From NCBI GenBank assembly GCA_023053575.1, contig JAKZAP010000021.1, forward strand, positions 8,246,212-8,310,211: DNA of 64,000 nt, in the 5' to 3' direction. Below the pieces are notes generated by a model, which was not told where the DNA came from, ran no database searches, and worked only from the letters and a program-made list of their open reading frames with translations. Positions 1 through 9,885 of the stretch are shown here, piece by piece. The translations under genes were made by a program, and so were the position numbers. Source of the stretch: Branchinecta lynchi (taxonomy: Eukaryota > Arthropoda > Branchiopoda > Anostraca > Branchinectidae). Position 1 is the first letter of the stretch. Every line of letters begins with the position of its first letter.

Positions 1-191
1 GAAGAGGGGTATTGTATTTATACATCACTGCGCTTATTTCAATTATCGTCTTAATCGACGAAGGACTATTACGAGCGAGAAACGGAGAAACGAGAATTGA
101 CTATTCAGCCAACGTCTCGATTCTGTACAATTTTGACTTTCTGACAAAAGAGCAAGACTTGGCGCTTCATTTTACTTTGGCTTCATTCGTA
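1..191. other. Unassigned sequence at window start
   Basis: No gene or repeat recognised. One frame stays open to 311 but runs through the family B end, has no initiation context and resembles nothing known to me. Confidence 0.4.
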
Positions 192-1951
192 AACAAGAAC
201 TACGAGCTCATATGGCACTTGTTACGAGTAGGTGGTGTGAGAAACGAAAAAGTGAAGTATTTTCCCGGAAATTCCGGTACCCCTCTTCACCGTGCCCTGA
301 TCCGGTCATGACCCTAGAATATACCATCTAAGGCATACATTATTTCTAGTTTCCAAGCTTCATTCAAATCACTCCCCTCGTTTAACCCCTATGCGAGCCA
401 CAACATTTCCGGGACTCCCCCTCCAACTCCCCCACTGTGGCCGAATACGACTCGGACGCACAAACTTCGCATCTCTCTCGGCATCTCTAACATCTCCTCC
501 TCCCGTCCATCAAGTTTAACTTGAATCGGAGCATATCTTCAAACTTCCTATTCCTGCTTCATCCTCCTCCTACTTTGGGCAGATCCGATTCGGACGCCAA
601 GTGACAAATCTAGGCCGCATAACCTTGGTACTGTCCAACTTGCATCCCATTCTGCCCACCCGTTTGGTTTTTATACATGTCAATAAGTCTCTGCCCCCCC
701 CCCCCCCCGAACTCCCCCATCCATGACCGCATGGGGTTCAAACACATGCTTTGCATATCTAGGTCATCAGTTATTTTCACCCATAAAGTTTCACTTGAAT
801 CGGGCCATTTGTTCGCAGCCTACGGAAGTCAGTAATTTCCGGATTTCCACTCCCTCAACTCCCCAAATATGGTCTGGTCCAGGAACGGAAGTCTTCCTAG
901 GGCATTGTGTAGGATCCTTACGTCTATTTGGTTGGACTCTAATATGCCTGCCAAGTTTTATCGTCGGAAGTATCCTAACTCGCGATCACCAGAATTCCAG
1001 GAAACCCCCTCCAACTCCCCCCAAAAAGCCCCGATAGGATCTGGTTCTATCAAGAACGTATCTGATGCTCATGCTTGTTCTTTCGAACAAATTCCATCCC
1101 GATCCCTCGACATTAAGCGTTTCACAAAAATTCCGGTGCCACCTTCCAACTCCCTCCCCCCCCCCCCCCCAGTATCAGATCCGAGCTGGAACTGAAACGG
1201 AATATTTGAGACAATAGCTTTCCACTTGCCAAATTCAAGTCAAACCCGATCACCCGTCCAAAAGTTATATGATACTACATTCCGGATTCCCCAACCCTCC
1301 ACTCCCCCTACAATGTTCGGATCGTGCAAATGACTATTCTCAAGTCGGTCTATTCGGATCCCTATATTCCTGCCGATTTTCCATATCCTAGTACATCGGG
1401 CAGTGCCGAACTCGCTGGATTATCAGAATCCCCCCCTCCTTACACAAGTCCCCTTGTGTAAAGTGCCATCTATGTATTATTATCCCCCCCCCCCCCAACT
1501 CCCCCATAGTGCCCGAACCCGATCCGGTTATGTTAATCATGTATCTTGGACTTGTGCTTGTTCTTTCCACCAAACTCCATCCGATCCCTCCACTCCAAGT
1601 GTTTCCCAAGATTTCCGGTTCCCCCTCCATCTCCCCCCAAAGTCACCGGATCCGTTTCGGATTTGAAGTGGGTCGTGTGACACATGAGGTCTTCCAAATA
1701 TCAAGTTTTGTTAAGATCCCATTCCCCGTTCAAAAGTTATAAATACCTCAAGATTCCGGATTGGCCCTCCCTCCACTCTCCCAAAGATGGTCGGATCGGG
1801 GAAAATGACTGTTTCCAAGTTGAATCTTTTCGGGTCCCTGATAAACCTGCCAAGTTTTGTCGTCCTATCTTTTGTGGAAGTGCCCGAACTAACAAGACCC
1901 GGACCGACCCACCGACAGACCGACGGACGGAGGGAAATTGCGATCGCTATT
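192..1951 (+). mobile_element. Family B element, copy B1 (3' hairpin lost)
   Basis: Begins with the family end ACAAGAACTACGAGCTC then ATATGGCACTTG; runs through C-rich units (CAAGTTTCATC, ACCGGATCCG, TTATAAATACCTCAAGATTC) and ends with GACCGACGGACGG and GCGATCGCTAT. The terminal GGCACTTG hairpin seen in other copies is missing, so the 3' end is truncated. Long C runs (about 680, 1150, 1480) create spurious proline-rich reading frames. No protein of its own. Confidence 0.75.
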
Positions 1952-1983
1952 TCCTCCATCACTCCGAGATTTTGAGGCATACG

Positions 1984-2440
1984 GCCCTGATAAAATTCCT
2001 TCAGATTAGTTCTTTTTTGGCCGCTAGGTCCACTATCGTAAAGAAAACAATGCAATCCAGGTTTGTTTTGCTATTTTCATTTCTTAGGCCTAACCATGTT
2101 TAAAACTGTTTAAATCTGTTTAAATTATCCAGGTTTGTTTTACTATTTTCATTTCTTAGGCCTAACCATGTTTAAAACTGTTTAAAATGCCCCTTCCCCT
2201 CTTTTTGATTTACCCAACTCTGTTCTATCAAGAGTCATCAAGTTTGTCATTTCTGGCTTCCGACTTCAGTGCAGAGTGTTGGCTGTCCTTGAAACGGGGC
2301 TAATGCGCGACTCGATATGAAGCGAAAGCCTAATCGCTCATTCACCCGTCAGATAACTTATGCCCAGCTCTCACGTGTGATTGTTATTGTCTCTAGCGCG
2401 TCTGGCGACAATTCGTCATCGAATTTTATGAAGGACGTAT
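1984..2440 (+). mobile_element. Family F element, copy F1
   Basis: Starts CCCTGATAAAATTCC and ends ATTTTATGAAGG, imperfect inverted ends shared with F2-F4. Internally a 72-bp direct duplication (2056-2127 and 2128-2199, both starting TCCAGGTTTGTTTT). Non-coding, about 400 bp in other copies. Confidence 0.7.
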
Positions 2441-2689
2441 TGCATGGGTTACATCCACGTACAGGCGCGAATTTCGCATATGTATTTCATGTATCGGACC
2501 CTGTGTACACGTACCTTAATTCAAGATCAAATCAAGCTTTGTTTTGATCAATTGTCGCAAATGCCTACTCTGCGTAATGGTAATTCGGTAGCTTACTGCA
2601 AATGGATACATTATCAAAGACCTGCAAACATTAGTGAATATCCTAGTTAAGGATAATAAAATAAACTAGCCGGTTTCTTTTAATTTCAG

Positions 2690-3030
2690 CAAACTGCCAT
2701 ATCATCGACACAAGATACTATTTATTGGGAAAATTGGTCCTTACTTCTGCCCAATGTGTGGAGATACGAACTTACGTGTGAATGCAGGGACTTTGAGAAG
2801 ATAAATATTTGGAGTAAATGAATGTGATCAGGAATGGATGGACCAAATGCTGAAGAGCGAGTGCTATCTTTCAATGAAGAAAGTTGGTAGATTCCTCAAG
2901 TTGTCAATGATTCACAGATTTACATTTTTGTAGTATACTGGTTGTTGAGATAGGTCTGTCATTTAAAAAAAAAAAAAAATTGTATTGCCATGGCCCTTGA
3001 GCTTTTTGAGTAATAAATATCATATTATAT
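2690..3030 (+). pseudogene. 3' end remnant of a LINE (same family as 58955-60645)
   Basis: Contains TTCTGCCCAATGTGTGG, identical to the zinc-finger coding part of the LINE at 60310-60360, then a broken frame ending in a [15 protein letters not shown] segment that matches the end of the intact ORF. After an A run comes the 3' motif TGGCCCTTGAGCTTTTT and a TATC-type tail. Decayed by stops and frameshifts. Confidence 0.75.
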
Positions 3031-3306
3031 ATAAGCCCGGTAAGGACAAGGTGCCAATTCTGTGAAATTGATGTAGGGGGTTTGGACCGTCTTCTTTACA
3101 AGTACCACGAGTTGTATATCACACTTGAGAAGTTTTTGAACGGTAGCCTATAGTTATGTCAGTAAAGGATCCCCTTAATAGTACAAACTCTAGCATTATG
3201 TGTAGGATTGGTGCATTTCTGGCCCAATTAAGTAAGGTAATTAAAAGTACCTGATGATAGTTATATAGTTAATACACGAGGGAAGTTGTTTACGTTTAAT
3301 TGTGAG
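3031..3306. other. No recognisable feature
   Basis: Unique-looking non-coding sequence between a LINE remnant and a Penelope-like fragment. Confidence 0.4.
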
Positions 3307-3392
3307 TGAATTGTGACCCTTGCCAAGAAGGGCCGAAATATCGCTGATGAAGAATCATAGCTGACGTATCCGTTGTAAACATTGTTTGAATA
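3307..3392 (+). mobile_element. Family D (Penelope-like) 3' fragment, D6
   Basis: Contains ACCCTTGCCAAGAAGGGCCGAAA then the TATCGCTGATGAAG and CGTTGTAAACATTG segments found in the right arm of D5 (22427-22500). It is cut 5' of the ribozyme CTGA core, so this copy cannot form a hammerhead. Confidence 0.7.
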
Positions 3393-3487
3393 CATATTGG
3401 CTATGACATATAGACATAGTTAGCACTCATTGCACTGAAATAACCCCAGATGTCTGGCCATTAGCTTGATTACTCCGTCTCTGGGTA

Positions 3488-3656
3488 CACTGTAAAAAGT
3501 ATATCGGAGTAAGGATTAAAGTTACCTGCAGTGCCACTCGAATTATTCTTATCTTTACTGAAAGAAGACGAATACGAAATAGAGATAAGAATAATCCGAG
3601 TATCAAATACTGCAGTTAACTTTAATCCTTACTCGGATATACTTCTTACAGTGTAA
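3488..3656. mobile_element. Family C palindromic MITE, C1
   Basis: Ends ACACTGTAAAAAGT and its complement (CTTCTTACAGTGT); the arms pair over most of about 168 bp, with GATAAGAATAATCCGAG and CTGCAG shared by all copies. No coding capacity. Confidence 0.85.
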
Positions 3657-4301
3657 CGCTTCACTAATAACAAGAAATACCTTAGTTTCAGGCGCGGTCC
3701 TACTTTGGCAACCTTGCTTGACCTCGGTTGCCACGCCCAATACTTTTAGGAAATCCTGTTTATCGTCACCTTGTACAAGACCTTTCTCCACTTTGTCAAC
3801 TTACACACTGAATGGTCGTGGATCGCATTTAGAGAGCAGGGAGCATGTTTCCAGAACCACCTTGCAGGGACTCGTTCATTTCGAACAGGTAAGTGCCAAA
3901 ATTGACAGCCTAATGAACATGATTGTTGGGGATCAGGTTATCTGTAGACGCGCTGCTGATTGGCCGGTTTGCAAATAAGTGTAAGAGGACAGAGATCTCA
4001 CGACTTGGTACCTTATTCCTCGATTCCTCAGGTTTCGCTGATGCACTTTTCTTTCTTTTTTGTTTTTAGTTGCCTTTAATCTTCTCTATTTATGCCCGTC
4101 TATTTCATTTTTTGTATTATCTCCTGGTATCTATCACTTTGCCAAGAGGCGTCATTTAGCGGGAGGGGGGGGGGGGCTGTATTTGAAAGCGGGATAGTGA
4201 AAGCGAATTAGTCAACCAGGGCCAAAATATAATAGTTTCGTTTACTTTTTTTTACTTTTCGTTCAGAAGTTGTTAATTCAATCAAAGCACAGCTTTTACT
4301 A
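3657..4301. other. No recognisable gene; unassigned sequence
   Basis: Contains an open frame (3718-3978) without family resemblance and a G run near 4160. Nothing supported. Confidence 0.4.
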
Positions 4302-4419
4302 AACAAGACCATAAGTTTCGATGGGATCACAAAAATTGGACTTCTTGATCCAGACCATGGAATCTTGTATATTTTGAGTCTTCCCCAGACCCTTAAACAT
4401 TTTGCTATTGATCCATACC

Positions 4420-5831
4420 CAGGGGCGTCGCAAGTTCATTTTCGATGGGGGGGGGGGGGGGGGGTGCAGAGCCAAAATTTTACCGAACCGTTCAAAAATT
4501 TTACCGAATCCTAGAACTAAGAATTCGAGCTTATGGAATAGAAACGATTACGTAGGAAGAGTAACAATAAAAGGCACCATGAAAGACGATAAGCCAACTA
4601 TTAGGCGGCGTTTCGGCGAAGCCCACATGTAGAATATATTGCCGGGCATGATTGCAGTAACAGCTTCTATCTATTATAGCCAATAGAAAACTAAATCAAG
4701 GGCCGCAGGCAAAACTTTTTGAAATCCATTTTATTTCTGTAGGCTAAAATTTGACTGCTTCTCTTACAAATTCTATCATTTACCGTTGATTAAATACCAA
4801 TCCTCTAAGACGTTCCAGAAACCGGATGGAGCGACGTCCCGGCAGCAGCAGCAACTGTAGCCTAGTTAATGTAGTACCCATAATCGCATGAAATGAGCGC
4901 CGCAGGCGAATTTTTTGTTGCTTTTTCCTGCCAAATTTAATCTCCATCCAAATTCTAGCTTTTAATGTTTCAAAATCTCAATTTTAAGTTTGGCTTGAAA
5001 CCCCCGTCAAATGACGCGCCCTTCCACAAAATAGAGAATATTACGAAAAGTGCTGCAGGCGGAATTTTCAAAATATTTCTGATTAGATAGTCTTTTGGGG
5101 ATCCAAAATAAAAGTAAGGACTATCGATGGTATCATAGATCATCCCTTTTGTCTACGACCAGTGCTTCAGTTGACCTCTTCTGGATTTCGAAATTCGTGG
5201 TCACTTTCCGAATCCTGGCAATTATAACGAATAACTTACCGAATCCGATTGATTATACCGAATAAGTTTCGACCGATAGCATGTTCGGGATTCTTTATAA
5301 CTACCGTATCCCGGTTATTATACCGAATTGTTTTGATATCGAAAGACTACCGAACAATATTCTTATTCGGTATACTTTCGTCGGAACTGGAGCGAAGTCG
5401 GGGTTCGTGGTTAACTTCCAAATCCTAGAAATTATACGGAATAAACTACTGAATCCTGATCATAATACCGAATAATTTTGAACCAATAGCTTATTCGGGA
5501 TTCTGTGTAACTACAGAATCTCGATAAATATACCGAATAGTTCCGGCATCGAAAAATTACCGAATGATTTCAGTAAATTCTCTCACCAAATTCGTGATAA
5601 CTACCGAATACTCGCAATTATACCGAATCCCGATCATTTTACCAAAGAGATTTGTACATGTATCCTATTTAGGATTCTGTATCACTGCCGAATCCCCGTA
5701 AATATATCGAACAGTTCTGCTATCGAAAAATACCGAACAATTCTAGTAAAGTTTTGGGCCTCCGGCCCAAAATTTTACGAATCTCAAAAAGGTGGGGGTG
5801 CTGCACCCCCCCCCCCCTTGCGACGCCCCTG
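4420..5831. mobile_element. hAT-like non-autonomous element, 1412 bp, 8-bp TSD
   Basis: Terminal inverted repeats CAGGGGCGTCGCAAG and CTTGCGACGCCCCTG; both flanks carry the 8-bp duplication TCCATACC (4412-4419 and 5832-5839). CAGGG-type ends with an 8-bp duplication fit the hAT superfamily. G and C runs lie just inside the ends. The interior is A/T-rich and carries many short degenerate repeats of TACCGAAT, especially 5180-5770. No transposase frame seen. Confidence 0.9.
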
Positions 5832-6160
5832 TCCATACCCACCACCTGAATATATGAGAAGAAAACCAAGTTCAGAGATGGATTCAGCCGGATTCGGCAA
5901 GGATGTTTACTCCAATATCTCATAGTAATCGACTTTAGAAAGTTCCTTTACTTTGACAAAATTCTTCGTATTTTAGCAGCATTCCCGTCGAACTGCATGC
6001 AGAGCAAAAAAGCTCGTGAAATTGAGAGGTGATGCTTTCAATCCAAATTTCTTTCTTTTGGCAAATTTTGCCAGCTTCTCTGTCAAGGAAATAAAGTTCA
6101 AAATTCAATTCAGCATGTCTCATTACCCCGATACCGGATCTCTAATCAACTTCAGAAACA

Positions 6161-6386
6161 TAAATATTCCTTTAGCCCAAGCTGACTGCGAATCATATTT
6201 GATGGTGCAAAACGGATGCGTCAGCTGAATTTTATTGGAGCTATATTATTTCAGCACTCCTTGGCAAGGTCCTCTTCAGGCTAAAAACAGCTGGAAGTTG
6301 GAAAAAACGAACTTGTGGGAAACACCCACAACTTGTGTTCTCCAATAAAATTCAGCTGACGTATCCGTTTTGCACCATCAAATATA
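6161..6386. mobile_element. Family D fold-back element D1
   Basis: Flanked by the 12-bp duplication ACTTCAGAAACA (6149-6160 and 6387-6398). The arms pair: GGATGCGTCAGCTGAATTTT and its complement. A reverse-strand hammerhead-like core is present but decayed (AGGACCTTGCC, GCTGAAAT). Confidence 0.88.
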
Positions 6387-6614
6387 ACTTCAGAAACAAT
6401 TATGAGCTTCAACCAAATTTCCAGTTTCGGCCGAGTAAATCATTTGTCCAACAAGAAGACCAAGTCCAGATATGGATTCAGCGGGCCTCCTTACTCCTTA
6501 ACTATCTCACCCCCTCATCTGCCTCTAAATATCTAAGGGACCCATATACAACTTGGCCTGTACTTTGCCAGTCAATCCTCCTTAAAAATATATCTCAACC
6601 CCGTCGACCCCCCG

Positions 6615-6904
6615 CAGAGCAAAATAACTCTAGAGAGTAATGCGAAGACCTATCCTTCCCATGCATACAAAATGGCCCTCCGTCGCAGCGCCGCCCGGCT
6701 CGCTTTGTTCGCTGCATGCAGTGGCGGACGTAACAATTCTAGCCATCGCTCGTTAACGATTGGTCAGAACAAAATAATCTGATCTGCGATTGGTTGAGTC
6801 GGTTGGGATGTTCGTATCCGCTAGTGGAGCTCGTGTTGCTGCGATTTGACTGTGTGTCACTTTTTAAAAATTCGTGCATTACTCTCTAGAGTTATTTTGC
6901 TCTG
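6615..6904. mobile_element. hAT-like MITE, 290 bp, perfect 29-bp TIRs
   Basis: Inverted repeats beginning CAGAGCAAAATAACTCTAG are perfect over 29 bp; both flanks carry the 8-bp duplication ACCCCCCG (6607-6614 and 6905-6912). Perfect ends suggest recent insertion. The GC-rich interior has no protein. Confidence 0.92.
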
Positions 6905-7062
6905 ACCCCCCGTCCCCCCGACAGGACTGACGACAGACTTCAATGACTAAATAAATCCCAAAAATACGTACAAGAAACGTATTCCCTCCGGTGCCCATAG
7001 ATGTTGTTGCTTAATCCGACGTTTCTGGAGCAAATGCTGGCTCGGTCACGTACGTACACTGT

Positions 7063-8370
7063 AAAAAGTTTCTCCGTATAAAGATTAAAGTTAACTGCAG
7101 TATTTGCTACTCAGATTCATCTTATCTCTATTTGGTACTAATCTTATTGGGATCCCAAAACGTAAGTGGAGGGATACCTCTGACATCGCAAAAGTTGTCC
7201 GTCTGTCCGTCCGTCCGTCCGTCCGTCCTTCCGTCTGTCCGTCCTTCTGTAAGCACGATAACTCTCGAAGGGAATGAGATATTTTGATGAAAATTGGTGT
7301 GAGGATTCGTTGGGTCGTCGGACCAGTCAAGTTCGTAGATGGGCTTTGTAGCCCTACATTTAGGGGTGGGGGAGGGGTTTTAAATTAAGGGGCAAACAAA
7401 ATATTTTGAAACAGCTAATATGATAGTCGATTGTGGGGTAAGAAGACATGCTGAACACGACGGTGAAACCCATTTTGTCATCGGACAAGTAGTTCGCCCG
7501 GAATCCGGCCAAAACCGGAAAGTTTGTTGAAAGTAAAAGCTTTATTTGAAGTTGATTAGATGTTCGATTTGGGGGTAGGAAGACATGCTGAAGACGATGG
7601 TGAAAACTATTTTCTCGACGGACAAGTATTTCGACCGGAATCCGGCCCAAACCGGAAAGTTTGTCAAAATTAAAAGTTTTATTTGGAGTTGATTAGGTGT
7701 TCGATAAGAAGACATGCTGAACACTTATGTGAAAACAATTTTCTACCAGGACATGTAGTTCGCCCAGAATCCGGCCAAAACCGGAAAACTGTTGGAAGTT
7801 AAAGTTTTATTTCTAGTTGATTAGATAAGCGATTTAGGGGTAAGAAGAGATGCTGAGTCCCTGTATGACAATCATATTTTACCCGGACATATAGTTCGAC
7901 TAGAATCCGGCTGGAATCGGAAAATCTGTTATAAGCTAAATTTTTATTTGAAGTTGATTAGATGTTCATTACTGGGGAAAGAAGATACCCTGATTTCGTC
8001 TTTGAGCTTTCTTTTTTTGCCGCACAAGTAGTTCTGGAGTTCGGCCAAAACCGGGAAATCGGCAGGAAGTTTTCGTCAAAACAGATATGACTTATAGGGG
8101 TAAACATACATGCTGAATTCATATCTGAACTTGGTTTTCTCAGGTGATTCGGTATTTGGCCTTAATCTGTTTCTGAATTTTAATTGTAAACATGTTCAAG
8201 GAGTCTGGCGATGAATGGATCTCGCTAAGACAAGACCCAGTTCTCTGGATCAGATATTTTTGGGATCCCATCGAAACCTTTGGTCTTGTCTGAGTAGAGA
8301 TAAGAATAATCCGAGTAGCAAATACTTCAGTTAACTTTAATCTTTATACGGAACACTTTTTACAGTGTAG
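7063..8370. mobile_element. Family C MITE C2, split by family A
   Basis: Left arm 7063-7147 (ACTGTAAAAAGTTTCTCCG) and right arm 8290-8370 (CTTTTTACAGTGT) are the two halves of one MITE; the middle is the A2 element. Joined, the halves match C3 at 14443-14613. Confidence 0.9.
7148..8289 (+). mobile_element. Family A element A2, inserted in MITE C2
   Basis: Starts TGGGATCCCAAAACG and ends CCTTTGGTCTTGT. Order: terminal palindrome; GTCC/GTCT microsatellite (7197-7250); AAGCACGATAACTCTCGAAG and GATGAAAATTGGTG; units with ATGCTGA at 7449, 7586, 7715 and 7851, spaced near 137 bp, each with CCGGAATCCGGCCAAAACCGG; 3' GGGATCCCATCGAAACC. Compared with C3, no target duplication is evident at the junctions. 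No TIRs and no ORF. Best fit: non-autonomous Helentron (HINE) type. Confidence 0.85.
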
Positions 8371-9185
8371 CGCTTTTATCCACGTTTGTGAGTGTCCAGA
8401 AACAGTCCAGAAACCCAAATGTTGGGGTCTTTCCTAGACGTCACTTACTTTTGGCGAGGGAAGGATTCTCATCAGGTGATTCTATTGTAGAACGTTGGTG
8501 ACCAACCTTTTTCTCCGCTGGTTCGTCCACTTGTGTCAGACCGGTCTTTCTCCTAAAGTACTACTAATTATTACTAGCAATAACACTAACATTTAAGGTA
8601 GGTCAACTTTAACTCGATCCATTGGGGTGGCCGCGGGCCACTAAAAGGAAAATGACTCATTTGCAGGTACCTTCTTTGCCTGTTTAGTAGCCCAGCACTA
8701 TGCTGCAGAATGAAATAAGAATTTACTTCTTACCCATAATTCCACAAAGGAAAGGAACCGACCTTTTCAACCGACCTTTTCAAAGTCCCCAGGAACTGAC
8801 TCCCTACATTCTTATGGTTCACCTCGACTCCTGAAGGAGTCCCTGGGGAACGGTGACACCACATCTACAGGCCTATCTGATGTGAAAGTATTAGCGCTTG
8901 TTTTATTGAAAACCCAGTGAATCGGAAAGAAAACTGAAAAAATGAGTTTTTCCCTAAGTTTCATGTATTGCCTCGGAAAATCGGTCATGGATAGGTTGCG
9001 GAAGTTTGCGGACTGTAAGTTAGTTATTATCGGTAAGCTAAAATCTTGTCGTCATTATTTACTCTTGTTGCAAATTTTTTTGCACGAAAAAACAAAGGAC
9101 TAAAGATGCAAGTGCCATATTTTTATGGGAGCTATTGACTGATTAATGGAGGAATTCAAAACAGGAAAAGTGGGCACAATAGCAC
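8371..9185. other. No recognisable feature
   Basis: Non-coding upstream sequence between a MITE and the F2 repeat; no convincing ORF or repeat match within the window. Confidence 0.4.
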
Positions 9186-9579
9186 CCCTCATAAAATCCA
9201 ATGACGAATCTCCGCTAGATGCGGTAAAGCAACAATAACAATCACACGTGAGATCTTAGTGTAAGCTATCTTAATGAGAAGAAGCGATTAGGCTTTCGGT
9301 ACATACCGAATAGCGCTTCAGCCCGTTCAAAAGTTAAGCCAGCAATCAGCACTGAAGTCGGAAGCCTGATTGACAAACTTGATGAAGTTTGGCAGAGTTG
9401 GGCAAAGCATAAATGGAGGTGGAGGCAATTAAATCAGTTTAAAACATCGCGCGGCCTAAGAGGAATTGAAAATAGCCAACAATCCTGGATAAAAGTACAC
9501 CAAGAACTAACGTGTCATTGTTTACGTAGCAAATCTAGTGACAAAAAAATAACTAATCTTGAAGGAATTTTATGAAGGG
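9186..9579 (-). mobile_element. Family F element F2, just upstream of DDX11
   Basis: CCCTCATAAAATCC at one end and GGAATTTTATGAAGGG at the other; its interior matches F3 (12775-13170) in the same orientation and F1/F4 in reverse. It ends about 165 bp before the DDX11 start codon. Confidence 0.8.
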
Positions 9580-9744
9580 CGACTGCGTTTCTGAGAAAAA
9601 GTGTAGTTCGGGCCAAAGACAGTAACGGATTGTGGCGACGCTGAGCGGCTGAACTCTATTATTGCGGGAAACTTCAAATTCAAGAACCGCTGTTAAGCCT
9701 AAAAGAATAAAAGACGGAAAACCATCCTCTAGTGGATCTAAACA
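9580..9744 (+). promoter_or_regulatory. Probable 5' UTR and proximal promoter of DDX11
   Basis: The only sequence between the F-family repeat (ends about 9579) and the start codon. It holds no other recognised repeat and no clear TATA box. The transcription start cannot be placed from sequence alone; the region is inferred from position only, and an upstream non-coding exon is not excluded. Confidence 0.35.
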
Positions 9745-9885
9745 ATGCATTTAGAAAAGCAAAGAGAAGAGAGCGAATATGGTTTTCCATTCTTGCCGTA
9801 TGACATTCAGAAGCAGTTTATGAAAAACCTGTATGGCGTTTTTGAAAAATCTACCATGGGAGTTTTTGAAAGTCCAACTGGCACT
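9745..9885 (+). CDS. DDX11: DDX11 exon 1 (residues 1-47)
   Basis: The ATG at 9745 has A at -3 and an in-frame TAA at 9739-9741, so no upstream in-frame extension is possible within this exon. It encodes the N-terminal [13 protein letters not shown] segment (Q-motif-like adenine-recognition region) and GVFESPTGT, the first part of Walker A. It ends in phase 0 at donor GTGAGT (9886), inside the P-loop between T47 and G48. Confidence 0.93.

Larger units (their letters stand above)
4302..6950 (-). mobile_element. Family A element, copy A1 (reverse), host for three nested insertions
   Basis: Left end AACAAGACC then TTTCGATGGGATC is the reversed family 3' end. Family sequence resumes after the insertions at 4420-5831 (hAT-like), 6161-6386 (D1) and 6615-6904 (hAT-like MITE), each with a clear target duplication. 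The far end is diverged (GACAGGACTGACGACAGAC, a decayed microsatellite region), so the right border is approximate. Confidence 0.75.

Noticed and set aside
723..2103. Several overlapping proline/serine-rich reading frames
   Set aside because: They run through C-rich family B units; the same frames recur in other B copies with frameshifts, and no start context or domain is visible.
4440..4465. Poly-G run as a telomere or G-quadruplex locus
   Set aside because: It is the internal G run of a hAT-like element, mirrored by a C run at the other end; no telomeric repeat unit.
7197..7250. GTCC repeats as part of a CRISPR-like array
   Set aside because: Simple tetranucleotide microsatellite without spacers, in eukaryotic DNA.
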